Shown here one piece after another: positions 48,899 to 56,136 of a DNA stretch of 64,000 bases. How positions within the stretch are numbered: the first letter of the stretch is position 1; every line of letters begins with the position of its first letter. Source of the DNA: Propionibacteriales bacterium (lineage in GTDB: Bacteria; Actinomycetota; Actinomycetes; Propionibacteriales; Nocardioidaceae); NCBI GenBank assembly GCA_026392415.1, contig JAPLCC010000011.1, positions 124,001 through 188,000 on the forward strand, read 5' to 3'. Made by a program: the position numbers and the translations under genes. The notes below the pieces were generated by a model. It ran no database searches, was not told the DNA's origin, and worked only from the letters and a program-made list of their open reading frames with translations.

Positions 48899-50899
48899 GT
48901 GAGCACCCTTCATGCAGAGGTCGCCGGCCAGTCGTGGGACTTCGACGGCCAACGCGTCGTCACCATCGGTCGCGACCTGGGCTGCGACATCGTCCTCAGT
49001 GACCCGACCGCCTCGCGCCAGCACGCCCAACTGCGCCCCGAGGGCGCGAACTGGGTCCTGGTCGACAGCGGCTCGAGCAGCGGGACCTGGCACAACGGGG
49101 TCCGGGTCACCGAGGTCCGCGTCTCCGGTCGTACGGCGATCCGCTTCGGCTCCGCCGACGGAGAGGAGCTGGTGCTCGTTCCCGCAGGTACGGCGCAACG
49201 GCCGGCCGCGACCGTCGACGTCGGGGCGATCCCGCCCGGACTGGCCCAGACAGTCCTTCCTGGCGTCGGACCGATCGGCCCGAACTACGTGAGCGGGCCG
49301 GGCCTGCTGGTCCGCACCGCCGACGGCGCGAAGCGCTTCCCGCCGGGCAGCGTGGTCCGGATCGGCCGCGACCCGGCGAACGAGGTCACCATCGAGGACC
49401 CGTCGGTCTCGCGCCTGCACGCTGTGGTCGAGGGCCGACCCGACGGCTGGTGGTACGTCGACCGGTCGACCGCCGGCACCTTCGAGGAGGAGGACCGGGT
49501 GAGCCAGCGCAGGCTGGAACACCCGACGACGCTGATGCTCGGTCACCCCACCGCGGGGGCCGAGGTCGAGGTGATCCCGATCGTGGAGGCCGGCAAGGCC
49601 CAGAAGTCGATCGCGAAGAAGAAGCGCAGGCGCACCGCTGCCCTGGTCGGCGCGGTCGCCGCGGCGCTGGTGCTGGCCGGTGGCGGGGTCACGGCGGCTC
49701 TCGTCCTCGGTGGCGACGACGAGGAAGCGCCGAAGGACGGGAACACGGCGATCGCCGACGACGGACTGACGACCGCCGAGCTCGACCGGGCCAAGCTCGC
49801 GAGCGTGCTGGTCATCGCCGTCGACGAGAGCGGCGAACCCATCTACTCCGGCTCGGGGACGATCATCAGCGAGGACGGGCTGATCCTGACCAATGCGCAC
49901 GTCGGCAAGCCCAGTGCCCCGGGTCAGCTCCCCCCTGCCGAGGACCCGGCCGGTCTGCTGATCGCGCTGACCTCGGCGAACGACGACGTGCCCGCGGCGG
50001 CCTCCTTCACTGCGGAGCCGATCGTGGCGGACGGCGTCCTGGACCTGGCCGTCCTCAAGATCACCGGTGATGCGGACGGCCGGCCGATCGACGGCGACCT
50101 CGACCTGCCCGAGCCGGTGGCGCTGGGCGACAGCGACGAGCTGCGCACCGGAGACGAGATCACCGCACTCGGGTTCCCGGCCGTGGCTCACGTGGCCTCC
50201 GACGACGCGCTCGAGAGCGGGCTCACGGTGACGCGCGGCGTGGTCTCGACCTTCCTGACGGAGGCCGCGGTCGACAGCCCTCGCGCCTGGATCGACAGCG
50301 ACATCCGGATCGGCTCGGGCAACTCCGGAGGGGCGTCGATCAATCTCGAGGGCGAGCTGGTCGGCATCAACAGCGCCGTGGTCACCGAGGCGACCGTCGG
50401 CGACTCCGGCCAGGGCGGGTCCTTCACCGGCGGCTCGGCGCGGATCCGTCCGGTCAACCTCACCGAGGAGATCGTCGCGATCGCGGAGAAGGGCGGCGAC
50501 CCGGCGTACGTCTCGCCGTACCTCGACGACGTGCCGGAACCGCCGGCTGACCCGATGGGCCAGGCGAGCGCCGGCCCCGCCGGCTGGTCGGAGGACGGGG
50601 AGAGCGACTGCTCCACGCCCAGTACGCCGGCCGACCCGCAGCAACTGGACGGCGTCGAACTGCCGGCCACGTTGTTCGCGCACTTCGCGGTCAGCGGCCT
50701 CGCGGACGGGACGGCCTTCGCCGTCGAGCTGCGCAGTCCCGACGGCGACGAGATCGGATCACTGGAGGGCGAGTGGGACCTGGGCTCCGGCGACGTGTGC
50801 GCAACCGTCGGGCTCGACGTGCCGGAGGGCCTCGACGGCGCGAGCGCCGTCCTGGTCATCGGTGACGTCGAGATCGAGAACCCGGTGGTCTTCGAGTAG
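48899..50899 (+). CDS. Tandem FHA, membrane and trypsin-like serine protease protein
   Basis: A 666-residue protein with two cytoplasmic FHA domains (about 10-90, [23 protein letters not shown]; about 150-230, [24 protein letters not shown]), one membrane helix (about 247-272) and an extracytoplasmic trypsin-like protease: [18 protein letters not shown] (His), VLDLAVLKI (Asp), [14 protein letters not shown] (Ser). A beta-rich C-terminal domain follows. The layout links phosphothreonine binding inside to proteolysis outside. The kinase partner is unknown. GTG 48899 has TAGCGT (48885-48890) eight bases upstream, leaderless. Confidence 0.9.
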   Translation: MSTLHAEVAGQSWDFDGQRVVTIGRDLGCDIVLSDPTASRQHAQLRPEGANWVLVDSGSSSGTWHNGVRVTEVRVSGRTAIRFGSADGEELVLVPAGTAQRPAATVDVGAIPPGLAQTVLPGVGPIGPNYVSGPGLLVRTADGAKRFPPGSVVRIGRDPANEVTIEDPSVSRLHAVVEGRPDGWWYVDRSTAGTFEEEDRVSQRRLEHPTTLMLGHPTAGAEVEVIPIVEAGKAQKSIAKKKRRRTAALVGAVAAALVLAGGGVTAALVLGGDDEEAPKDGNTAIADDGLTTAELDRAKLASVLVIAVDESGEPIYSGSGTIISEDGLILTNAHVGKPSAPGQLPPAEDPAGLLIALTSANDDVPAAASFTAEPIVADGVLDLAVLKITGDADGRPIDGDLDLPEPVALGDSDELRTGDEITALGFPAVAHVASDDALESGLTVTRGVVSTFLTEAAVDSPRAWIDSDIRIGSGNSGGASINLEGELVGINSAVVTEATVGDSGQGGSFTGGSARIRPVNLTEEIVAIAEKGGDPAYVSPYLDDVPEPPADPMGQASAGPAGWSEDGESDCSTPSTPADPQQLDGVELPATLFAHFAVSGLADGTAFAVELRSPDGDEIGSLEGEWDLGSGDVCATVGLDVPEGLDGASAVLVIGDVEIENPVVFE

Positions 50900-50936
50900 C
50901 GCTCGAAACGACCGTGGAAGGGACCGTGCGGCTGGA

Positions 50937-50993
50937 TTGTGAGCCGCACCGCTCGCGCTGTTAACCTCTCCTGTCCGGTGCCGCAAGGCGCCG
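50937..50993 (+). promoter_or_regulatory. rpsF operon promoter and leader hairpin
   Basis: TTGTGA at 50937-50942 and TAACCT at 50962-50967 form a likely promoter. Directly downstream, 50977-50992 forms a hairpin GGTGCC-GCAA-GGCGCC with a GNRA tetraloop. The leader to rpsF is about 115 nt; autogenous control by S6:S18 is known in other bacteria but the specific motif is not clear here. Confidence 0.45.
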
Positions 50994-51088
50994 TACCCAC
51001 CGAACCGGGCAGATCCGGATCGGTGTGCAGAGCCCTCCTGCCACGGAAAGTCCGCGGCCGCCTGAGTCCAGAGGAGGTGGAGACCGCT

Positions 51089-51376
51089 TTGCGTAACTAT
51101 GAAGTCGTGGTCATCCTCGACCCGAGCCTCGATGAGCGTACGGTCCAGCCGTCGCTCGACAAGTACCTCAACGTCATCCGTAATGACGGAGGCACCGTCG
51201 ACAACGTCGACATCTGGGGCAAGCGCCGTCTTGCCTACGAGATCAAGAAGAACGCCGAAGGCATCTACGCGATCATCAAGCTGACCGCAGAGCCGGCGAC
51301 CGTCGACGAGTTCGACCGTCAGCTGGGCCTGAACGAGGTCATCCTTCGGACCAAGGTCATCCGACCCACCATCTGA
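51089..51376 (+). CDS. rpsF: 30S ribosomal protein S6
   Basis: A 95-residue S6 starting from an unusual TTG at 51089 ([19 protein letters not shown]). The TTG is chosen since S6 normally starts immediately before RxYE, and GGAG lies six bases upstream; GTG 51077 in frame would put the ribosome binding site too close. The [20 protein letters not shown] segment is typical. It binds S18 and is the first gene of rpsF-ssb-rpsR-rplI. Confidence 0.94.
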   Translation: MRNYEVVVILDPSLDERTVQPSLDKYLNVIRNDGGTVDNVDIWGKRRLAYEIKKNAEGIYAIIKLTAEPATVDEFDRQLGLNEVILRTKVIRPTI

Positions 51377-51497
51377 GGATCCCCGTCGCCTGTGGACGAC
51401 CGCTGTTCAGTGTCGGTCCGACAGGCAACGATGGGGGCCATCACCCGGGTCTGACCCGGGTCTGGCCACTCGAACCCACCCTCATCAGGAGAGCACC

Positions 51498-52061
51498 ATG
51501 GCTGGCGACACCGTCATCACCATCATCGGCAACCTCGTCGACGACCCGGAGCTGCGTTTCACCCCGTCGGGTGCGGCCGTGGCGAACTTCCGGATCGCGT
51601 CGACGCCGCGCACCTTCGACCGTCAAACCAACGAGTGGAAGGACGGCGAAGGCCTGTTCCTTTCCTGCGCGGTGTGGCGGCAGGCGGCCGAGAATGTTGC
51701 CGAGTCGCTCCAGAAGGGGATGCGCGTCATCGTCCAGGGCCGACTCGTGTCGCGCACCTACGAGACGCGTGAGGGCGAGAAGCGCACCGTCAACGAGATC
51801 CAGGTGGACGAGGTCGGCCCGTCGCTGACCTGGGCCACGGCCAAGGTCACCCGCGCTGCCCGCTCCGGCGGCGGCGCCGGTGGCGGCGGTGGCTCCTACG
51901 GCGGCGGTGGCCGCCCGGCCGCTGGTGGCAATGACGGTCCGTGGGGGAACAGCGGCGGTGCCTCGGCTCCGTCGGGTGGGTCCAACGCAGGGGGCGGGGC
52001 GCCGGCTGGCGACCCGTGGGCAGCGCCGGGCGTCTCCGGCGCCGACGAACCCCCTTTCTGA
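51498..52061 (+). CDS. ssb: Single-stranded DNA-binding protein
   Basis: A 187-residue SSB. The OB-fold (about 1-115) starts [20 protein letters not shown] and contains [30 protein letters not shown]. The C-terminal part is Gly/Pro-rich and ends GADEPPF, the acidic tip that binds partner proteins (variant of DDDIPF). It protects single strands during replication, in line with the surrounding genes. ATG with AGGAG upstream. Confidence 0.96.
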   Translation: MAGDTVITIIGNLVDDPELRFTPSGAAVANFRIASTPRTFDRQTNEWKDGEGLFLSCAVWRQAAENVAESLQKGMRVIVQGRLVSRTYETREGEKRTVNEIQVDEVGPSLTWATAKVTRAARSGGGAGGGGGSYGGGGRPAAGGNDGPWGNSGGASAPSGGSNAGGGAPAGDPWAAPGVSGADEPPF

Positions 52062-52104
52062 GTGTCCCGGCGCCGAGCTTGCTCGGAGCCGGATCCAGAC
52101 GCCA

Positions 52105-52158
52105 GATCGAGTAGTGCCGGGGCCGAGCTTGCGAGGCCCCGACGCACGTACCGAGATC
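52105..52158 (+). repeat. Dispersed palindromic repeat, family 2, copy C
   Basis: GATCGAGTAGTGC at the left and GCACGTACCGAGATC at the right flank a hairpin GGGGCC-gagcttgcga-GGCCCC. A second, shorter hairpin (CCGAG around CTTG) with the same loop sequence lies at 52072-52092. It fills much of the 176-bp ssb-rpsR gap. Confidence 0.65.
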
Positions 52159-52237
52159 AAGCAACAACACATCAACCATTCCGGCCGTCGCCGCCTGAAC
52201 AGGCGGGCCCGGCCGGGCTCTGAGGAGGAGCACCACA

Positions 52238-52474
52238 ATGGCGAAGGCAGTCGTCCGCAAGCCGAAGAAGAAGGTTTGCCAGTTTTGCAAGGAGAAGGCG
52301 ACCGGTGTCGACTACAAGGACACCGGCCTCCTGAAGAAGTTCATCTCCGACCGCGGCAAGATCCGCGCCCGTCGGGTGACCGGCAACTGCGTCCAGCACC
52401 AGCGGGACGTCGCGATCGCGGTGAAGAACGCCCGCGAGATCGCGCTGTTGCCCTACACCTCCGCCGGCCGCTGA
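52238..52474 (+). CDS. rpsR: 30S ribosomal protein S18
   Basis: A 78-residue S18 with zinc-binding-type cysteines (VCQFCKEK and [10 protein letters not shown]), i.e. the zinc-containing paralogue type, and the typical [17 protein letters not shown] core. It binds S6. ATG with AGGAG upstream. Actinobacteria often have a second zinc-free S18 elsewhere; it is not in this window. Confidence 0.96.
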   Translation: MAKAVVRKPKKKVCQFCKEKATGVDYKDTGLLKKFISDRGKIRARRVTGNCVQHQRDVAIAVKNAREIALLPYTSAGR

Positions 52475-52502
52475 TCAGCGACGCTAGAGAAGGAGACTGA
52501 AC

Positions 52503-52949
52503 ATGAAGATCATCCTGACCCAGGAAGTCGACGGCCTCGGTGCCGCTGGTGACGTGGTCGAGGTCAAGGACGGCTACGGCCGCAACTACCTCCTCCCGCG
52601 TGGCTTCGCGATCCGTTGGACCCGTGGCGCGCAGGCGCAGGCCGACTCCATCAAGCAGGCCCGGGCCGCTCGCGCGGTTCGTGACGAGGCGCACGCCGCC
52701 GAGATCAAGGCCAAGCTCGAGGGCCGTCCGGTCGACGTCAAGGTGAAGGCCGGCCAGGGTGGCCGCCTGTTCGGCGCGGTCACCGCTGCCGACATCGCTG
52801 CCGCGCTCGGCGAGGCTGCCGGCGAGGCGATCGACAAGCGCACCATCGTCCTCGGCAACCCGATCAAGGCGCTGGGCAACCACGCCGTGTCGGTGAAGCT
52901 GCACGACGACGTGTCCGCTGCAGTCGCGCTCAACGTCATCCCCGGCTGA
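52503..52949 (+). CDS. rplI: 50S ribosomal protein L9
   Basis: A 148-residue L9: N-terminal domain [33 protein letters not shown] (given in pieces [19 protein letters not shown] and [15 protein letters not shown]), a long connecting helix ([23 protein letters not shown]) and a C-terminal rRNA-binding domain. 28 bp after rpsR, with AGAAGGAG upstream. The operon ends at the terminator at 53003. Confidence 0.97.
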   Translation: MKIILTQEVDGLGAAGDVVEVKDGYGRNYLLPRGFAIRWTRGAQAQADSIKQARAARAVRDEAHAAEIKAKLEGRPVDVKVKAGQGGRLFGAVTAADIAAALGEAAGEAIDKRTIVLGNPIKALGNHAVSVKLHDDVSAAVALNVIPG

Positions 52950-52966
52950 CGTAGAACGATCCCGGT

Positions 52967-53001
52967 GATCGAGGAGGTTGCGTAGCAACCGTCTCGAGAA
53001 C
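52967..53001 (-). repeat. Dispersed palindromic repeat, family 1, copy E
   Basis: Reverse orientation; hairpin GGTTGC-GTA-GCAACC on the plus strand. Two outer bases differ from the consensus (GATC and AGAAC). It lies 18 bp after rplI and directly before its terminator. Confidence 0.8.
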
Positions 53002-53002
53002 T

Positions 53003-53044
53003 CCGCGTGGCCGGTCCCCCTGGGGCCGGCCACGCGGCTAGTTT
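53003..53044 (+). terminator. Rho-independent terminator of the rpsF-rplI operon
   Basis: CCGCGTGGCCGG at 53003-53014 pairs with CCGGCCACGCGG at 53026-53037, with an inner CCCC/GGGG stem; the run TAGTTTT follows. The TAGTTT within that run (53039-53044) also looks like a -10 element six bases before the next gene. Confidence 0.85.
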
Positions 53045-53050
53045 TGGGCC

Positions 53051-53689
53051 ATGCGCCTACGACGGATCTGGCCCGCCGCTCTCCTCCTGCTCGTCTCGGC
53101 ACTCGCCGGCTGCAGCGACGACGGAGGTGTCGACGGATCCGGTGTCCCGACGCCGACGGAGACCACGAGCTCCCCCGCTGCCGCCACGTCGAGCCCCGCC
53201 GCGCCGACGTCGACGGCGAGCGAGGCTCCACCCGAGCCGACGCTGCTGCCTGCGTGTGACCTGGTCACGACCGATGACGTGGCGAAGGCCTTCGGCGTCA
53301 GCTTCGGTGCTGCCGAGCCGGGCAGCGACACCAGCAGCGAGCTGGACCTCCGATGGACGAGCAGCACCTGCTCGTTCGAGGCCCCGGACCTGCTCGAGGT
53401 GACCGTGCACGTCACGGGACCCGACGACTTCAACCAGGGCACCTTCGGTTGCCCGCAGCCCAACGACGCCGTCGCCAACGTGGAGCCGGTCGACGACATC
53501 GCCGGCGCCACCGACGGCTGGTGGCGGACCAGCCAGGCCCCGCCGCTGGAGGCCGCGCTGCGCGCATGCTCGGCGACGGCACTGGTTGAGGTCGAGCTCG
53601 AGTACGAGGACGGCGTCGACTACGAGGGCGACCCGCGCAACCAGTCGGTCGCCATCGCCGAGCTGGTCCTGGCAGCACTCCAGGGCTGA
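53051..53689 (+). CDS. Lipoprotein, DUF3558-like
   Basis: A 212-residue lipoprotein: signal peptide RLRRIWPAALLLLVSALAGC with lipobox LAGC, a Thr/Ser/Pro-rich linker, and a domain with three cysteine pairs (LLPACDLVTTDDVAKAFG, STCSFEAP, FGCPQPND) that resembles DUF3558 lipoproteins of actinobacteria. The role is unknown. ATG 53051 follows TAGTTT, so its mRNA is probably leaderless. Confidence 0.7.
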   Translation: MRLRRIWPAALLLLVSALAGCSDDGGVDGSGVPTPTETTSSPAAATSSPAAPTSTASEAPPEPTLLPACDLVTTDDVAKAFGVSFGAAEPGSDTSSELDLRWTSSTCSFEAPDLLEVTVHVTGPDDFNQGTFGCPQPNDAVANVEPVDDIAGATDGWWRTSQAPPLEAALRACSATALVEVELEYEDGVDYEGDPRNQSVAIAELVLAALQG

Positions 53690-53699
53690 CGTGCGCGGA

Positions 53700-53734
53700 G
53701 GTCGAGGAGGTTGCGCAGCAACCGTCTCGAGACC
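53700..53734 (-). repeat. Dispersed palindromic repeat, family 1, copy F
   Basis: Reverse orientation and perfect match to the consensus; hairpin GGTTGC-GCA-GCAACC. It lies 10 bp after the lipoprotein gene stop. Confidence 0.85.
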
Positions 53735-53749
53735 CGGTCCCAAGACCGG

Positions 53750-54301
53750 TCAGGCCGGCTCGACCTCGGCTTCGAGGTCGGGACCACCTGCCCAGACTGC
53801 CGGTCCGTGGACCATGCACAGGACGATCACCAGGAGCACCCCGCCGAGTCCGACGCTGCCGATGCCGTAGAGCCACGTCCAGCCGGCGCCGTCGTACAGC
53901 ACGTTGGCGACGAGGGCGACCAGGATGGCGACCTCGGCGACGGTCCACCACCAACCACCGCGCGCTCGGGCGTCGCGCGCCTGGCGGGTGAGGGCGTGGC
54001 AGAGCGCGGCGAGGAAGCCGAGCGCGGGCAGGGATGCCGCCCAGACCACGGCAGGATCGGCGTCGTCCAGCCACTCCCGGGCCTCGGGTGTGGCGAGCCC
54101 GATGGCGAGCAGGAGGCCGAGGACGGCGAGGTACCAGAGGGTCAGTCGCAGCGGGATCGTCGGCACGGCGCGGGCCAGCCTGATCCAGCCGATCAGCACG
54201 AAGCCGTTGCCGAGGACTTCCGAGAAGTCGTAGCGGTCGGCGGGCGCCTTGGTGAACACGACCACGGCCAGACCGGCGGCGATCCAGTAGAGCGGCTTCA
54301 T
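53750..54301 (-). CDS. Membrane protein of unknown family
   Basis: A 183-residue protein with about six hydrophobic segments (for example YLAVLGLLLAIGLA, VAILVALVANVLY and GLGGVLLVIVLCMVHG). It starts PLYWIAAGLAVVVFTKAPADRYDF and has no recognised catalytic motif. The ATG overlaps the MATE gene stop (ATGA), so it is translationally coupled to that transporter. I do not recognise the family. Confidence 0.6.
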   Translation of the reverse strand: MKPLYWIAAGLAVVVFTKAPADRYDFSEVLGNGFVLIGWIRLARAVPTIPLRLTLWYLAVLGLLLAIGLATPEAREWLDDADPAVVWAASLPALGFLAALCHALTRQARDARARGGWWWTVAEVAILVALVANVLYDGAGWTWLYGIGSVGLGGVLLVIVLCMVHGPAVWAGGPDLEAEVEPA

Positions 54302-55671
54302 CGGCCGGCTCCGGTGACCAGCCAGCGGTCACCGGCCGCACGGTGGAGCAGGGTGGCGAGGCGCCCTCCCATGAAGAGCACGCCGAAGACCACCCACAGC
54401 CAGGGCAGTCCGGCGCCCAGTCCACTCGTCAGCAGCACGACGGGAGCGTAGCCGCAGAGCACGATCAGTCCTGCGGTCGCCAGGTACCGGCCGTCACCGG
54501 CCCCGATCAGGACGCCGTCGAGCACGAACACGACGCCGGCGACCGGTTGTGCGAGGGCGGCGACCAGGAGCACGGGGACGAGTGCCTCCCGCACGCCCTG
54601 GTCGGGCGTGAAGATTGCGCCGAGCCACGGGCTGGAACCGGCGAGCAGGGCCCCGGTGAGGACCCCGCTCACGACGCCCCAGCCGATCATCCGGTTCGTG
54701 ACGGCTCGTGCGGCGGCGACGTCGCCTGCGCCGAGGTGGCGCCCGGTGATGGCCTGGGCCGCGATGGCGATCGCATCGAGAACGAAGGCGAGGAAGCCCC
54801 ACAGGGTCAGGGCCAGCTGGTGGGTGGCGATCGTGACCGCGTCGTCGCCGGACCCGCCCGTCGATCCCGCCGCGATCACCACGGCGTAGGTCGTGACGAG
54901 CAGGGAGGCGCGCAGGGTGAGCGTCCGCACCAGCAGGGGTACGCCGGCCCGGGCGGCCGCACGCACGCCGGGCAGGTCCGGGCGCAGGTCCGCGCCCTCC
55001 CGGCGGGCGGCCCGCAGGACGACGAGCACCAGCGCGAGGGCCATGCCGACCTGGGCGAGGACCGACCCGAGCGCGGAGCCCGCGATCTCGAGTCGCGGGA
55101 CCGGCCCGGCGCCGTACACGAGCAGGACGTTGAGGCCGATGTTGGCGAGGTTGCCGACGACCGCGACGACGAGTGGTGTCCGGGTGTCCTGCAGACCACG
55201 CAGGACCCCGGTGGTGGCCAGCACGAGGAGCAGCGGGGTGATGCCGCTCGCGGCGATCCGGAGGTATGTCGTTGCCGGGTCGTTCACCGCGTCGGACGCA
55301 CCGAAGAGGCTCACCAGTGGACCGGCCAGGAGTGCCGTGGCGACGCTGACCGGGATGCCGATGGCCGCGGCGAGCCAGAGTCCGTCGATCCCCTGGGCGA
55401 GGGCTGCCCGTCGCTGCCCGGCGCCGAGCTGGCGGGCGACGCTGGCGGTGGTGCCGTAGGCCAGGAAGACGCAGAGTCCCACGATCGTGGCCATCACGGT
55501 GCCGGCGATGCCGAGCCCGGCGAGCTCGCGGGTGCCGAGGTGCCCCACGACCGCCGCGTCGCCGAGCAGGAAGAGCGGTTCGGCGATGAGCGCGAGGAAC
55601 GCAGGGACCGCGAGCCGGGCGATCTCGCGGTCCAGCGAGCGGTGCTCGGCGCTCCGGGTGAGCGCGTTCAA
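54298..55671 (-). CDS. MATE family efflux transporter
   Basis: A 457-residue MATE/DinF-like transporter with about 12 membrane helices. The N-terminal segment VPAFLALIAEPLFLLGDAAVVGHLG and internal repeat-like halves (about 1-225 and 230-457) are typical. It exports organic cations or toxic compounds using an ion gradient. Starts from TTG 55671 with a G-rich sequence five bases upstream; there is no ATG or GTG in frame close by. It is divergent from dnaB. Confidence 0.85.
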   Translation of the reverse strand: MNALTRSAEHRSLDREIARLAVPAFLALIAEPLFLLGDAAVVGHLGTRELAGLGIAGTVMATIVGLCVFLAYGTTASVARQLGAGQRRAALAQGIDGLWLAAAIGIPVSVATALLAGPLVSLFGASDAVNDPATTYLRIAASGITPLLLVLATTGVLRGLQDTRTPLVVAVVGNLANIGLNVLLVYGAGPVPRLEIAGSALGSVLAQVGMALALVLVVLRAARREGADLRPDLPGVRAAARAGVPLLVRTLTLRASLLVTTYAVVIAAGSTGGSGDDAVTIATHQLALTLWGFLAFVLDAIAIAAQAITGRHLGAGDVAAARAVTNRMIGWGVVSGVLTGALLAGSSPWLGAIFTPDQGVREALVPVLLVAALAQPVAGVVFVLDGVLIGAGDGRYLATAGLIVLCGYAPVVLLTSGLGAGLPWLWVVFGVLFMGGRLATLLHRAAGDRWLVTGAGR

Positions 55672-56136
55672 CGGGCACCCCCGCCGACCGGTGGATAACT
55701 GGGGTGTGCTTGTGGATACACCCTTCTGTCACCCTCACGGTGAGGGTGCGCCCCGGGAGACCCCCTGTGACACCCGGATGTCCGGAAAGTGAACAGGGTC
55801 ACACCCGAAATATTCTTCCTCCACAGGCTCGGGAGAACGTTTGCGCAGGTCAGAGGCCACATGGTGTTCCGCATGAACCCTCTCTCCACAGGTTCCTCCC
55901 CAGCCCGTACACACCATGCACGCGTGTCGTCCACGGGGTGTCGCAGGTTATCCCCAGCCCCTGTGTACAGCCCGCTTTCGCGGCACGGCTACTGACCCGT
56001 AGGTTGCCACTTCGGGTGCATCACGTCCCTCCCGGGGGTCCGCCGCGTGGCTGCCACATTGTGTCGGCCCCGGTCCGTACCGTGTTTGCAAGTTCACTGG
56101 TCAATGACCTGGTTGATGACAGAGGGAGAGGGCACC
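55672..56136. other. dnaB upstream region with DnaA-box-like sites
   Basis: A 465-bp gap. DnaA-box-like 9-mers lie at 55690-55698 (reverse TTATCCACC), 55711-55719 (reverse GTATCCACA), 55817-55825 (TCCTCCACA), 55882-55890 (CTCTCCACA) and 55948-55956 (TTATCCCCA). An 8-bp palindrome ACCCTCAC-G-GTGAGGGT (55731-55747), outer arms TGTCAC/GTGACA and GGGTGT/ACACCC, and the 15-bp motif at 55839 are also here. This is origin-like, but it could also be the dnaB promoter under DnaA control. Confidence 0.5.
55839..55853 (+). repeat. Origin-region motif GTTTCYGCAGGTCAG, copy 4
   Basis: Reads GTTTGCGCAGGTCAG, one base from the copy at 18955. It lies about 285 bp upstream of the dnaB start. Confidence 0.6.
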
